A program made the translations under genes and the position numbers. Below are positions 1-9,423 of a stretch of 64,000 nucleotides of DNA, one piece after another. The notes under the pieces were generated by a model. It was not told where the DNA came from. It searched no databases and saw only the letters and a list, made by a program, of their open reading frames with translations. Each line of letters opens with the position of its first letter. Positions within the stretch are counted from its first letter, which is position 1. Source of the stretch: Planctomycetaceae bacterium (GTDB taxonomy: Bacteria; Planctomycetota; Planctomycetia; Pirellulales; Pirellulaceae); contig PBOG01000004.1 of assembly GCA_002724245.1 (NCBI GenBank), forward strand, positions 35,296-99,295, given 5' to 3'.

Positions 1-239
1 TTAGCACACAACATTTAGCGTCGAAGGGGAAGAGTGTAATGTTTTGCCTGAAAGAGTCAACTTTTCCCTTCAAGAAATCGCAAGTCATTACTAGATAGTA
101 TTTTACGAACGATAACCGAAATTCCTTTAACGCTTGCAGGATCTTCATATTTCGGCGCAAATTACGATTTACAACACACTTAAGAAAATCCAACCAGCGG
201 CTGCCAAACCATCTTTGCCAGATACGGTTTTCTAGAAAA

Positions 240-300
240 AGCCGTGACATTTTTTGAGTTCACTACGCCGACCTGGTTTAGCCACCGTGGAGTCACGGCT
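240..300. repeat. 9-bp perfect inverted repeat, spacing 43
   Basis: AGCCGTGAC at 240-248 is the exact reverse complement of GTCACGGCT at 292-300. The 43 bases between them could form small inner hairpins such as TGG-TTTAG-CCA. It lies in AT-rich non-coding DNA. It could be the closing stem of a small structured RNA or a chance match; nothing else supports a function. Confidence 0.3.
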
Positions 301-426
301 GCCGACGCTGCCAGCCAAATCTCTCGACAACGCCTGAGGTGGTTTCCCATTTCGCCGGCACTAATCTGAAACGGCCTGGCAGGCCGCTTGTTGGGTGCAG
401 CTACGTTCAGGACGCTTCAGGCCGAA

Positions 427-482
427 GGGACCCGCAGACGCCGAACAGGGACCCGCAGACGCCGAACAGGGACCCGCAGACA
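427..482. repeat. 21-bp tandem repeat, about 2.6 copies
   Basis: The unit gggacccgcagacgccgaaca occurs at 427-447 and 448-468 and again partially from 469. It lies downstream of rplU in non-coding DNA. The two full copies are identical, which suggests recent duplication. The unit length is a multiple of 3, which keeps short ORFs open on both strands and explains the repetitive peptides in the ORF track. Confidence 0.85.
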
Positions 483-559
483 AGGAGCAGAACGGGTTAG
501 CAGGACTGGCAACCGTCTCCACAGCAGCAATCCGCGGCAACAGATTGGCTCAAACCGGC

Positions 560-874
560 TTAACCAGCAGCAATTTTGACGATCTGGACTTTGGTGTACC
601 ACTGCCGGTGGCCAGTGCGACGACGGGAGTTCTTTCGCCGCCGTAGCTTCTGCATGTAGATTTTCTCACCGCGCTCGGGACCCAGTACTTTGGCCGTAAC
701 ACTGGCACCATCGACTACCGGTTTTCCCAGTTTCAGGCCATCGTCATCTGAAACAGCAAGCACGCGGTCAAAGGTCAACACGTCATCGGGCTCGAGCTGT
801 CGAAAATCGACATCCAGTTCCTGGCCCTCTTCAACCTTATATTGACGGCCACTATCGCTGATAATCGCGTACAT
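560..874 (-). CDS. rplU: 50S ribosomal protein L21
   Basis: The product is a 104-residue large-subunit ribosomal protein that binds 23S rRNA. It begins MYAIISDSGRQYKV, the typical L21 N-terminus, and has a basic region KLRRRKNSRRRTGHRQ toward the C-terminus, as expected for L21. The ORF track starts 44 codons upstream, but the ATG at 874 has an AGGAA ribosome site just before it and gives the normal family length. Most bacteria place rpmA (L27) directly after rplU. Here the next 560 bases on this strand hold no L27, so rpmA must be elsewhere. Confidence 0.95.
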   Translation of the reverse strand: MYAIISDSGRQYKVEEGQELDVDFRQLEPDDVLTFDRVLAVSDDDGLKLGKPVVDGASVTAKVLGPERGEKIYMQKLRRRKNSRRRTGHRQWYTKVQIVKIAAG

Positions 875-1505
875 GGGAATTCCTCGGGAGTCTGCCAAAC
901 TGCACAATTTAGCCCAAAAAAGCCCGCTCGTCGAGTACTCCCCACGAGGATCCGGGTGATCTTCGGCCCCGGCAGTTGCCAGTCGGACCGCCCCACCTGG
1001 GGCCACGAACCAGCCCGATCACCACCAAGGACCCTCAGATCGTTTCCAGGAGAGCGCAAATGGAAGTTCTGGCAGGTTGTCCAGGGCGCTCCCAGACACA
1101 GCCCAGACCAGATCTGCAGGCTCTCAGCAGTGCCGCGACGCCATTTTCCTGGTCAGACTGTGTCCGCGTCCAAGCTGCGGCTTCCGGTTACCATTGCCCT
1201 GCCTGGGCCCGTGTTCGCGGAACACAACATCCGGGGAAAACGGCCTCTACACGACGAAAATCCGCAGCAACGCTAACGCCGCCCCCTGATTTCGTGAGCC
1301 GCCGACAACGAATGGGTAGCCGATTGGTAGGCTATGGTGGTTTGGCGGGGTGCCTGCGCGCTCAGACCTGCCACGCCCCGCAGTCAGGTCTGCCAATTAC
1401 ACAGCAACACACACAGCTAGCTGCCACGGTTTGGCCAACATACCAGCGACGACCACAACCCGTTCGGGAAGTCTTCCCCACCGCATTCTGGATTGAGAAG
1501 GTCCC
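875..1505. other. Non-coding stretch between rplU and a DUF1559 gene
   Basis: About 630 GC-rich bases separate the divergent rplU and DUF1559 genes. Several ORFs of 70-240 codons exist on both strands, but they overlap each other, have no recognisable motif and no convincing ribosome site, and one runs into the true DUF1559 gene in another frame. I found no RNA gene. The stretch presumably holds promoters for both flanking genes. Confidence 0.5.
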
Positions 1506-2444
1506 ATGCCTATTCCTTTCAGCTGTCCGCATTGCCGGGCGGAAACCCTGGTCGACGACCACTACGCCAATCAAACCGGTGACTGTGCCATCTGTGGTCG
1601 AGAAATTACCGTCCCCGCATTGCCGCCGGCTGGCGCCACGCCCACTCGCCGGTCCGATCCAACACACCAGTCACCCCGCCGCTCTCTGATAACGGCTTTG
1701 GTGCTCAGCCTGGGCGGGTTATCTGCAGTAGCAGCCGCGTTTGGAATTCTGATCTGGGTGGCTCTGCCGTTTGTGCGATCAAACCAGATCAGTAGCTACC
1801 GCCTGCAATCCAACCAGCATCTGAAACAAATCGCATTGGCGATGCGCAACTACCACAATGACCATGGCAGTTATCCGCCCGCCTACGTGACAGATTCCAA
1901 CGGGAGGCCAATGCACAGTTGGCGGGTGCTCTTGTTACCCTATCTCGCCGAACATGCGACCTACGCGCAGTATGACCTGAGCAAACCCTGGGACGAACAA
2001 ACACTGGAACTGCAGTCCCCCCTGCGTATTCCCAGCGTCTACACCAGTCCAGCCGACGCCGACAGCACCACGTTCGGTCACACCAGCTTCGTCGTGATTA
2101 CCGGGAAGCGAACGATGTTTCCTGGACCGGGTTCGACCCGATCCGCCCAGATCACGGATGGGATAGCGGGCACGATCATGGTAGTCGAACGGCACAATTC
2201 GGGGATTCCCTGGTACCAGCCACTCGATTTGAAAAGCGCGGAAATGCAGTTTCAGATTAACGGAAGCGGCCAGGAAATTCGTAGTAACCATCCGGGTGGG
2301 GCCTGGCTGACAACGGCCGATGGCACAACCTATTTTGTGCGGGACAACCTCTCTGCCGACTTCGTACAGTCGTTGACGACCATCGCTGGTGGAGAGCGTG
2401 TTCCCCTGGAAGAACTCTCTGACGACCTCAACACCATGCGCTGA
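1506..2444 (+). CDS. DUF1559-type pilin-like protein with N-terminal zinc ribbon
   Basis: This 312-residue protein has a zinc-ribbon start (CPHC ... CAIC, residues 8-29), a Pro/Ala linker, one transmembrane helix at about 60-86, and a DUF1559 domain. The helix is followed by SNQHLKQIALAMRNYHNDHGSYPP, the usual pseudopilin-like start of DUF1559. The end has the HPGGAWLTTADGTTYFV block related to the H-X9-DG C-terminal motif. The family is greatly expanded in Planctomycetota and the role of most members is unknown. The ATG has GAGAAGG upstream. It stands alone, with no pilus assembly genes nearby. Confidence 0.85.
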   Translation: MPIPFSCPHCRAETLVDDHYANQTGDCAICGREITVPALPPAGATPTRRSDPTHQSPRRSLITALVLSLGGLSAVAAAFGILIWVALPFVRSNQISSYRLQSNQHLKQIALAMRNYHNDHGSYPPAYVTDSNGRPMHSWRVLLLPYLAEHATYAQYDLSKPWDEQTLELQSPLRIPSVYTSPADADSTTFGHTSFVVITGKRTMFPGPGSTRSAQITDGIAGTIMVVERHNSGIPWYQPLDLKSAEMQFQINGSGQEIRSNHPGGAWLTTADGTTYFVRDNLSADFVQSLTTIAGGERVPLEELSDDLNTMR

Positions 2445-2532
2445 GCCTGCTATAGAACGAAGCGAACACGTCACTCTCGCGCCAACATGCGGCCTTTACG
2501 ATCCACCATCCTGGCGCGGTCAAGATCGAATA

Positions 2533-3867
2533 CTAGCGCAATAAATCACCGATCTCCGTGCAGAGAGACTCTGCTGCGGTGACCGAGGGCGCCTCGGAGA
2601 TAATGCGCACGATTGGCTCTGTATTGCTGGCCCGAATCAGTACCCAACGATCATCCCAATCACAGCGCAAACCATCGAGCTGATCAACCTTCGCCTCTGG
2701 AAAGCGCGTTGTCAGCTGAGCCAATAGCGGTCCTATCTGTGCGGGCTGGATGGCGACCCTGGTCTTGTGCATCGCATAACGCGGCAATTCATCGGCCAAC
2801 TCGCCAACGGTCATTTCTCGTTCTGCCATTGCATCCAATACCAGAGCCATGCCCACAAAGCTGTCCCTGATATAGCCAACCCGGGGGTCGATCGGACCTC
2901 CGTTGCCTTCGCCACCGAAAACAGCTCCCTGTTGACGCATTAATTCGACCACATTGGCCTCGCCAACCGCAGATCGAAAAAAAGGAGCACCAAAACTTTC
3001 TGCCAAATCTTCCGACATACGACTGGTGGCACAATTGGTCACCACTGGACCGACACGGTGACGCAATACGTGATGCAAGCAGATCGCCAGCGTGTACTCT
3101 TCGCCCAAATAGCGGCCGGCACGATCGATAATTGCCAGTCGATCAGCATCGGGATCCTGACAAAACCCAACATCCACATCCCCGCTGGCAATAAGAGCAG
3201 CAACCTGCTGGAGATGGTCGGCCGTCGGCTCGGGAGGATGAGTAAATTGCCCGGTGGGTTCGGCACCAACTGATTCCACCTGGCAGCCTAACTGTTCCAG
3301 TAAGTGGTTTCCCAGCAGCCCACCAGCACCATGATTGGAGTCCAGCAGAACACGGAAACTGCGACTTTGTACCCGCGGTAGATGAACGGTTTCCAGAATC
3401 CTCTGGCCGTGATCGTGGTGGGCTTGGGACGATTGCTGCGGCTTGTCGCGCTCTACCGGTGTAACGCGAATGGACGTCTGCTGATAACGCTCCAGGACAC
3501 GCTGGCCCGCGGCGGCACCTAAAACCTGCCCTCGGTGATCAAACAACTTCAGCCCGTTGTATTCAGCCGGATTGTGACTTGCGGAAATTTGGATACCGCC
3601 GGCGGCACGCTCCTTTCGTACCGCCACGCCAACTGTGGGAGTCGCAGCCACACCCAACTCAACAATGGAGCGGTCTGCTGCCGCCAAGGCAGCATGCACC
3701 GCATCGCGAAACAGCGGCCCCGTCTCACGACCATCACGCGCCACGACCAGGGCGCCAGGCGGCAGCTCGTCCACAAATGCCGTTACATAGCGCGTGGCAA
3801 CCTCGGGTGTGAGGCTGGCACCGACGATACCTCGCAGCCCGGAAACACTAATGATCAGTTCACTCAA
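2533..3867 (-). CDS. Phosphoglucosamine mutase / phosphomannomutase family (GlmM-like)
   Basis: This alpha-D-phosphohexomutase interconverts sugar 1- and 6-phosphates. The sequence shows the phosphoserine loop SASHNP (Ser about 97), the Mg-binding DPDADRLAI, the sugar-binding GGEGNGGPI and the phosphate-binding RASNTEPIVRI. The GEGNGG form resembles archaeal-type GlmM or mixed-specificity mutases more than E. coli GlmM, so the exact substrate is open. The track starts at an ATG at 3912 with no ribosome site. A TTG at 3867 preceded by CAGGAG gives a 444-residue protein with a standard N-terminus, so I prefer it. The gene is divergent from a second phosphohexomutase, and the two may serve cell-envelope sugar supply. 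Confidence 0.85.
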   Translation of the reverse strand: MSELIISVSGLRGIVGASLTPEVATRYVTAFVDELPPGALVVARDGRETGPLFRDAVHAALAAADRSIVELGVAATPTVGVAVRKERAAGGIQISASHNPAEYNGLKLFDHRGQVLGAAAGQRVLERYQQTSIRVTPVERDKPQQSSQAHHDHGQRILETVHLPRVQSRSFRVLLDSNHGAGGLLGNHLLEQLGCQVESVGAEPTGQFTHPPEPTADHLQQVAALIASGDVDVGFCQDPDADRLAIIDRAGRYLGEEYTLAICLHHVLRHRVGPVVTNCATSRMSEDLAESFGAPFFRSAVGEANVVELMRQQGAVFGGEGNGGPIDPRVGYIRDSFVGMALVLDAMAEREMTVGELADELPRYAMHKTRVAIQPAQIGPLLAQLTTRFPEAKVDQLDGLRCDWDDRWVLIRASNTEPIVRIISEAPSVTAAESLCTEIGDLLR

Positions 3868-4003
3868 TTCAGCTTCTCCTGAAAAAACAGCCGGCGGACA
3901 GCATTGGCCCAAACCTGAACTGAGTCAATGCGCCCCCCAACAACAGGATCGGCGCACGCCGCCCACTTCATGAATCGTTCGCTGCAACCCGTTGCCGCCC
4001 ACT

Positions 4004-4054
4004 TCCCCGGGAACCTATACTCCCCGTGAACCTGTACTCCCCGTGAATTTACAG
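4004..4054. repeat. 17-bp tandem repeat, three imperfect copies
   Basis: tccccgggaacctatac (4004-4020), tccccgtgaacctgtac (4021-4037) and tccccgtgaatttacag (4038-4054) are adjacent diverging copies. They lie between the divergent phosphohexomutase genes, about 50 bases before the start of the downstream one. They could be stacked regulator sites or replication slippage. Similar short duplications recur in other intergenic gaps of this window. Confidence 0.8.
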
Positions 4055-4101
4055 TCCACGCATTATCACAACGTCTTCTGTCTCGCTGGGATCCTTGTGG
4101 C

Positions 4102-5931
4102 ATGACCAATCCTGACAGTGCCTCAGACGCCAACGCCCCGCTCTCTCTGCTGGCAGAAGCCGATCGCACGGGAGCCCTGTCACCAGGGGCTGTCCAGAAT
4201 ATCCGCCGCTGGCTGAGCGAACCGCACTACGCGAAGTACGCGCAACAAATACAGGAACACCTCAGCCAAGGTCAATGGCGTGAGCTCGACGATGCATTCT
4301 GGACCGTTATTCCATTCGGTACAGGTGGCCGTCGAGGACGGATGTACCCGATCGGATCGAATGCGATCAATGACCGTACGATCGGTGAAAGCGCGCAGGG
4401 ACTGGCGGACTACATTACAAGTCAAAACCATGCAAATCGACTGTCGTGTGCAATCGCCTATGACACCCGCCACCGCTCTCGGCACTTTGCCGAATTGTGT
4501 TGTAGCGTGATGGTCGCGGCGGGTTTCCAAGTCTATTTACTGGACGACTTCCGAGCCACTCCGGAACTGTCCTACCTGGTTCGAGTACGCAACTGCCACT
4601 GTGGCATTATGGTTACTGCCAGCCACAATCCCCCCAGTGATAACGCCGTCAAAGTCTACTGGTCGACCGGCGGACAGATTCTCCCACCGCACGATCAGAA
4701 AATTATCGACCACGTCATGCAGGTGCAGCAGATCCGCACAACACCTTTTCAGGACGCACTCGCCCAGGGAAGCATCACCATCTGTACTGCGGAAACCGAC
4801 GATGCCTACACAGCACGTGTCGTACGGGAGGCGTTTCCCGGATCGCGTGATCTCCGCATTATTTATTCGCCACTACACGGCGTGGGCGCATCCGCCGTAA
4901 TACCGGTGCTGACTGGGGACGGCTTTGACGATGTGGAGGTTTACGCTCCACATGCAGAACCCAATGGAGATTTTCCGAACGTGCCGGCGCATGTCGCCAA
5001 TCCAGAAAATCCGGCTGTCTTTGATGCGCTTATTCAAAGAGCGCAGGAAACCCACGCCGGCCTTGTACTGGCAACCGATCCGGATTGTGACCGGATGGGA
5101 TGTGCGGCCCCCGTGACCACGAATCCCACCGGTCCCTGGGCCACTTTGAACGGAAATCAATTGGGAGCCCTGCTAGCAGATTACGTACTCAATGAACGGC
5201 AGCGGGCAGGTACACTTTCGGCGGATCACTACCTGATCAAAACCCTGGTTACTACCGATCTGGTACGCCGGATTGGAGATTCTTATGGGGTGCAAACCGC
5301 AGGGAACCTGCTGGTGGGGTTCAAGTGGATTGCACAAATTGTCGACGAGCGCGGACCAGAAAACTTTGTCTATGGGACCGAAGAGTCACACGGATTCATG
5401 ACGGGAGATTACGTCCGTGACAAAGACGGTGCGGTCGCTTGTATGCTGATGGCCGAACTGACTGCACAAGTCAAAGCCACTGGCCAATCACTGCATGAAA
5501 ACCTCGACGAGCTGTATCGGCGGCATGGCTACCACGCAGAACGCCTCATGACAATACAAATGCCTGGCTCCGAAGGTATGTCAGCAATGCAACAGCTGAT
5601 GCAACGCTTCCGCCAATCACCCCCTGATCAATTGGCCGGTCAGGCGGTGGTGGCAGTACGCGATTATTGGAATCAGGAAACGCGCCAATCCGACGGATCG
5701 AGCGAACCGCTGGACGGACCTCAGGGAAACCTGGTCATCCTGGACCTGGCGGATGCCGGAAACTATATTGCCGTTCGACCATCTGGCACTGAACCCAAGG
5801 TGAAATTCTACTCGTTTACCTACCGGGCACCGGAACTCCAGGCTGATCTGAACGCAACCAAGATTGAAATGAACGCGCGACTCGATCAAATCGAGTTCGA
5901 TTTGCGTGCCTTTGGCGAGTCCACCGTTTGA
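4102..5931 (+). CDS. Phospho-sugar mutase, PgcA/PGM2 type
   Basis: This 609-residue phosphoglucomutase/phosphomannomutase has the full four-domain set. It shows substrate entry FGTGGRRGRM, phosphoserine loop TASHNPPSDN (Ser 174), Mg site DPDCDRMG, sugar loop GTEESHGFMTGDYVRDKDG and phosphate loop RPSGTEPKVKFYS. The length and the GTEESHG motif fit the PgcA (Bacillus) and PGM2 (eukaryotic) branch, which mainly converts glucose-1-phosphate and glucose-6-phosphate; some members act on pentose phosphates. The ATG at 4102 has only a weak ribosome site. The following ABC ATPase begins about 150 bases downstream on the same strand. Confidence 0.9.
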   Translation: MTNPDSASDANAPLSLLAEADRTGALSPGAVQNIRRWLSEPHYAKYAQQIQEHLSQGQWRELDDAFWTVIPFGTGGRRGRMYPIGSNAINDRTIGESAQGLADYITSQNHANRLSCAIAYDTRHRSRHFAELCCSVMVAAGFQVYLLDDFRATPELSYLVRVRNCHCGIMVTASHNPPSDNAVKVYWSTGGQILPPHDQKIIDHVMQVQQIRTTPFQDALAQGSITICTAETDDAYTARVVREAFPGSRDLRIIYSPLHGVGASAVIPVLTGDGFDDVEVYAPHAEPNGDFPNVPAHVANPENPAVFDALIQRAQETHAGLVLATDPDCDRMGCAAPVTTNPTGPWATLNGNQLGALLADYVLNERQRAGTLSADHYLIKTLVTTDLVRRIGDSYGVQTAGNLLVGFKWIAQIVDERGPENFVYGTEESHGFMTGDYVRDKDGAVACMLMAELTAQVKATGQSLHENLDELYRRHGYHAERLMTIQMPGSEGMSAMQQLMQRFRQSPPDQLAGQAVVAVRDYWNQETRQSDGSSEPLDGPQGNLVILDLADAGNYIAVRPSGTEPKVKFYSFTYRAPELQADLNATKIEMNARLDQIEFDLRAFGESTV

Positions 5932-6077
5932 AACCCGGTTGCAGCGAAAGCAGTATTCGCAATGCGGGAGATTCCCCGGACTCGCATGACCTGACATCGG
6001 GACCAGCCGCAATCCCGACCGGCACGAATGGAAATCTAACGTCTGGAAACAGGGCCCGCACACCTCCCGGTACTACC

Positions 6078-6980
6078 ATGATCCGTGTCGATGGTCTCCA
6101 CAAACGATTCGGCCAAACGGTTGCAGTCGACGACGTTTCGTTGCGGGTCGAAACGGGGGAGACGTTCGGACTGTTGGGTCCGAACGGAGCTGGCAAATCG
6201 ACAACGCTGCAACTGATGATGGGCATCTTGACCCCCGATCGGGGATCGGTCACTTTCGCCGACGATCGCAATCCTCGCGAATTGACAACCCGCCACAAAC
6301 TCGGCTTCGCCCCCCAACAGCTATCTCTCTACGAAGCGTTAACAGGGTGGGAAAACCTGCGTTTTTTTTCACGGATGTACGGTCTGTACGGCGAACAACA
6401 ACAACGCCAGATGAACTGGGCTCTGGAGATGACCGGACTGCTGGACCGCGCGAAGGATCCGGTCAAAACCTATTCTGGTGGAATGAAGCGGCGACTCAAT
6501 CTAGCGCTGGCAGTGGTCCACGACCCGCCACTGATTCTCCTGGACGAGCCGACCGTCGGAGTCGATCCGCAATCACGCCACCACCTGTTTGAAAATATCG
6601 AACAGCTACAAGACAAGGGACGTACGATCGTCTACACCACACACTACATGGAAGCGGCGCAACGGCTCTGTGACCGGATTGCCATTATCGACCAGGGTCG
6701 CGTATTGGCACTCGACACGGTCGATGCACTGGTTACCAGATACGGTGGCAACTCGCAGGTCAGCGTTGAGCTGGTTGAGTCAGCACCCACGCCCGCAGTG
6801 TTACCTGAACGACTCTCGGTAAAACAATGCGGACATGCGTTGCAATGGGAGACAGAAACTCCCCTGGCGGAGTTAGAGTTACTTTCCGCTGCAGCCATTT
6901 CGGTACGGAGCGTGGAAATAACCAGGCCTAACCTGGAAACCGTATTCCTCAACCTGACCGGCCGGAAATTGAGGGATTGA
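6078..6980 (+). CDS. ABC transporter ATP-binding protein (ABC-2 type)
   Basis: The 300-residue ATPase shows Walker A GPNGAGKST, signature SGGMKRRLNLA, Walker B LILLDEPTVGVDP and the H-loop TTHYMEAA, followed by a short C-terminal domain as in NatA/CcmA-like exporters. The track begins at a TTG that overlaps the previous stop, but the first 50 residues from there look like non-coding translation. I prefer the ATG at 6078, which starts directly with MIRVDGLHKRFG. It overlaps the permease by TGATG, so the two are translationally coupled and form one exporter. The substrate is unknown. Confidence 0.9.
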   Translation: MIRVDGLHKRFGQTVAVDDVSLRVETGETFGLLGPNGAGKSTTLQLMMGILTPDRGSVTFADDRNPRELTTRHKLGFAPQQLSLYEALTGWENLRFFSRMYGLYGEQQQRQMNWALEMTGLLDRAKDPVKTYSGGMKRRLNLALAVVHDPPLILLDEPTVGVDPQSRHHLFENIEQLQDKGRTIVYTTHYMEAAQRLCDRIAIIDQGRVLALDTVDALVTRYGGNSQVSVELVESAPTPAVLPERLSVKQCGHALQWETETPLAELELLSAAAISVRSVEITRPNLETVFLNLTGRKLRD

Positions 6981-8305
6981 TGGCACACATTCTGGTAATT
7001 GCCCGTAAAGATCTTCAATTGCTGCTGCGCGACCCGCTGGGCTTGTTTTTCATCCTCGCTTTTCCCGCCATTATGGGAATCATTTTCGGCGCGATTACCG
7101 GGTCGGCCCAAACGGACGAGGCGGTCCTCGAAATTGCTGTCATCGATGAAGACCAGTCGCCGTTGTCAACCCGCTTCATCACCACCCTGATGGAGACGGG
7201 AAGCATTCGTATCTGGAACCGCGACGCAATCCTGGAGAACGCACGCCAAGCGTCGCTGGATCGGGTCCGGCGAGGTCGGCTCACAGCGGTGGTCATCTTG
7301 CCCGCAGGGTTCGGGAAAACTGCGGGCATTCCCTGGTCCAGCCCGGCGCCGATCGAGGTAACCATCGATCCTTCACGCACTGCGGAACGCGGCATGCTAC
7401 AGGGGCTGTTAGTGGAAGCTGCCGGTAGCCTGGTAACCGCTCGGCTTGATGATCCCGACGGTCGTCGAACCTTGTTTTCCAGCGGGCGGCAGGAATTGGA
7501 ACGGAACAAAACATTGCCCGCAGTTACGCGAGCGCTGCTGGTACAACTGCTCAATCTGCTCGAACGAGAAGTGGAACGCGCCAGTACTAGCAATCCAACA
7601 GCTCCGTCAAAATCGACTTTCTCGGCGGATCTGGAATTCGCGCGCATCGAATTCGTATCCATTGACCGGCAAGCTGACCCCGGTCTTGACGCGAATTGGC
7701 GCGACAAAGTACGGTCCCGCTGGGACCTGAGTTTTCCCCAGGGCATGCTGTGGGGCGTACTCAGCTGCAGCGCCGGATTTGCCATCAGCCTGGTACGCGA
7801 ACAAGAGCAGGGGACGTTCCTCCGCTTGCAAGTCGCACCTCTGTCCCGCTTTCAAATCCTGGCAGGAAAAGCGGCCGCCTGTTTCGTCACCGTATTGTTC
7901 GTCATCCTGGCCATGGTTTTGCTGGGTTATGTCCTGGGAATGCGGCCCGGCAGCCCATTTCTGCTGGCGCTCGCCGCATTCAGCATCGCGTGTTCTTTTG
8001 TCGGTATCATGCTGGCCATGTCGGTGACCGGCCGCAGCGCAGAATCGGTCAACGGGGCGGCGTGGGGTAGCGGTGTCTTGATGGCCATGTTTGGCGGCGG
8101 CATGGTGCCACTTGTATTTATGCCTGCATTCATGCAAGTCCTTAGTCTATTCAGTCCGGTGCGCTGGGCTGTCGAAGCACTCGAAGGGGCGATTTGGAGA
8201 AACTACTCGGTCGTCGAGATGCTCCGTCCCTGTGGTGTGCTAATGGGCATCGGTGCGATCGGCTTTATCATCGGAGTGCAGGTACTCAAGCGGCGAACCG
8301 GGTGA
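6980..8305 (+). CDS. ABC-2 type transporter permease
   Basis: The 441-residue membrane protein is the partner of the preceding ATPase. It has one N-terminal transmembrane helix (about residues 20-40), a large extracytoplasmic domain to about 250, then about five more helices in the ABC-2 arrangement with the typical EQEQGTFLRLQVAPLSR loop. The track uses a TTG at 6977. The ATG at 6980 overlaps the upstream stop as TGATG with GAGGG before it and is the better start. NatB-like and YhaP-like drug or Na exporters share this layout; the cargo cannot be told from sequence. Confidence 0.88.
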   Translation: MAHILVIARKDLQLLLRDPLGLFFILAFPAIMGIIFGAITGSAQTDEAVLEIAVIDEDQSPLSTRFITTLMETGSIRIWNRDAILENARQASLDRVRRGRLTAVVILPAGFGKTAGIPWSSPAPIEVTIDPSRTAERGMLQGLLVEAAGSLVTARLDDPDGRRTLFSSGRQELERNKTLPAVTRALLVQLLNLLEREVERASTSNPTAPSKSTFSADLEFARIEFVSIDRQADPGLDANWRDKVRSRWDLSFPQGMLWGVLSCSAGFAISLVREQEQGTFLRLQVAPLSRFQILAGKAAACFVTVLFVILAMVLLGYVLGMRPGSPFLLALAAFSIACSFVGIMLAMSVTGRSAESVNGAAWGSGVLMAMFGGGMVPLVFMPAFMQVLSLFSPVRWAVEALEGAIWRNYSVVEMLRPCGVLMGIGAIGFIIGVQVLKRRTG

Positions 8306-8327
8306 TTCGCTGGGTCATTCGCTGGGA
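8304..8327. repeat. 12-bp tandem duplication at the permease stop
   Basis: gattcgctgggt is followed immediately by cattcgctggga. The duplication spans the permease stop codon and the first bases of the intergenic gap. It is one of several 12-21 bp tandem copies found at gene ends or in gaps in this window. Confidence 0.7.
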
Positions 8328-8453
8328 AACCGTAGCAACCCATCCCTGAACAGGGTATCCTCAGCGCCTGCAACAGGATGTCGGTGTGACTTCGCCCTGG
8401 GCAGAGGCACAGGTAACGCGTCGCCGGCTGACTCGATTGTAAGGAACGTAACC

Positions 8454-9305
8454 ATGCGAGTCGGCCAAGGTGAATTTCAATACAAAGTGATTGCCGACTG
8501 GGCGCAACTCCCCGCTGGTTGGACCTTTGGTTGGATTCCCGCAGTCGCGGTCGACAGTCAGAATCGTGTGTACGTGTACAGTCGTAGTGATCACCCCATG
8601 ATGGTCTTTGACCACCAGGGACACTTCTTGACGTCCTGGGGCGACGACATCTTGCAGGACGCCCACGGAATCTACATTGATCAATCCGATCAGATTTACT
8701 GTACCGAGAGATTGACCCACTGCGTCCATAAATTCAACACGTCGGGAGAATTGCAATGGACTCTGGGTACTCCAGGAGTTCCACGTCCCCCTGGGGTGCC
8801 TTTCAACAAACCCACCGATCTGGCAGTTGCCCCAGACGGTAGCCTGTTCGTAAGTGATGGATACGGCAACAGCAAAGTCCATAAGTTTTCACCGGAAGGA
8901 CAACTGGTGAAAAGCTGGGGAGAACCGGGACACGGGCCTGGGCAGTTTGATTTAGTACACAGTGTCTGGGTCGATTCACACTCGCGTGTTTACGTCTGCG
9001 ATCGTGAAAACAACCGTATCCAGATTTTCGATACTGACGGTCATTATCTGACCGAGTGGCCCGGATTCCTGCGACCAGAGACACTCTGGTTTGATCGCGA
9101 TGAAACGCTTTATCTGGCGGAAGTGGGCCACCGTATCAGCATCCTCAATCGGGACGGTGACGTACTCGCCCAGTGGGGCGAAGCAGGTACAGAACCCCAT
9201 CAATTCGTGGCATATCCCCACGGGATCTGGGGAGATCGCAGCGGAGACCTCTACGTGAGCGAAGTCGGCGCCGCGGGTCAGCTAAAGAAATTCGTGCGCC
9301 AATAA
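8454..9305 (+). CDS. NHL-repeat six-bladed beta-propeller protein
   Basis: The 283-residue protein consists of NHL repeats, with recurring blocks such as AVDSQNRVYVYSR, HPMMVFDHQGHFLTSWG, LAVAPDGSLFVSDGYGN and YVCDRENNRIQIFD. It most resembles bacterial relatives of the peptidyl-alpha-hydroxyglycine alpha-amidating lyase propeller, though catalysis is not established for these. There is no signal peptide, so it is predicted to be cytoplasmic. The track adds about 67 spurious residues at the front; the ATG at 8454 has AAGGAA seven bases upstream. The ligand is unknown. Confidence 0.85.
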   Translation: MRVGQGEFQYKVIADWAQLPAGWTFGWIPAVAVDSQNRVYVYSRSDHPMMVFDHQGHFLTSWGDDILQDAHGIYIDQSDQIYCTERLTHCVHKFNTSGELQWTLGTPGVPRPPGVPFNKPTDLAVAPDGSLFVSDGYGNSKVHKFSPEGQLVKSWGEPGHGPGQFDLVHSVWVDSHSRVYVCDRENNRIQIFDTDGHYLTEWPGFLRPETLWFDRDETLYLAEVGHRISILNRDGDVLAQWGEAGTEPHQFVAYPHGIWGDRSGDLYVSEVGAAGQLKKFVRQ

Positions 9306-9423
9306 CATGCGCTAATAAACAGTTGCGGCAGCCAGCCGCAACGACTGCAATCCACATCGATCGACATTGAAGAATCCTTTTTTCCTGTTCGCACTACAAC
9401 ACCTAGTTTGGAGGAATATGCTG

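Larger units (their letters stand above)
1..559. other. Non-coding stretch at the left edge
   Basis: I see no credible gene here. The first 300 bases are much AT-richer than the rest of the window and hold no ORF over 60 codons. The part from 388 on has small ORFs on both strands, but they only reflect a 21-bp tandem repeat. An inverted repeat lies at 240-300 and the tandem repeat at 427-482. No tRNA-like cloverleaf or rRNA was recognised. The gene that often follows rplU, rpmA, is not here. Confidence 0.6.

Noticed and set aside
427-482. CRISPR array
   Set aside because: The repeat is tandem without spacers, and no cas gene is nearby.
417-602. Minus-strand 61-codon ORF after rplU as a candidate rpmA
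   Set aside because: The peptide is Arg/Cys-rich repeat translation, with none of the L27 features.
976-1689. 237-codon plus-strand ORF between rplU and the DUF1559 gene
   Set aside because: It overlaps the start of the true DUF1559 gene in another frame, has no motif and no ribosome site.
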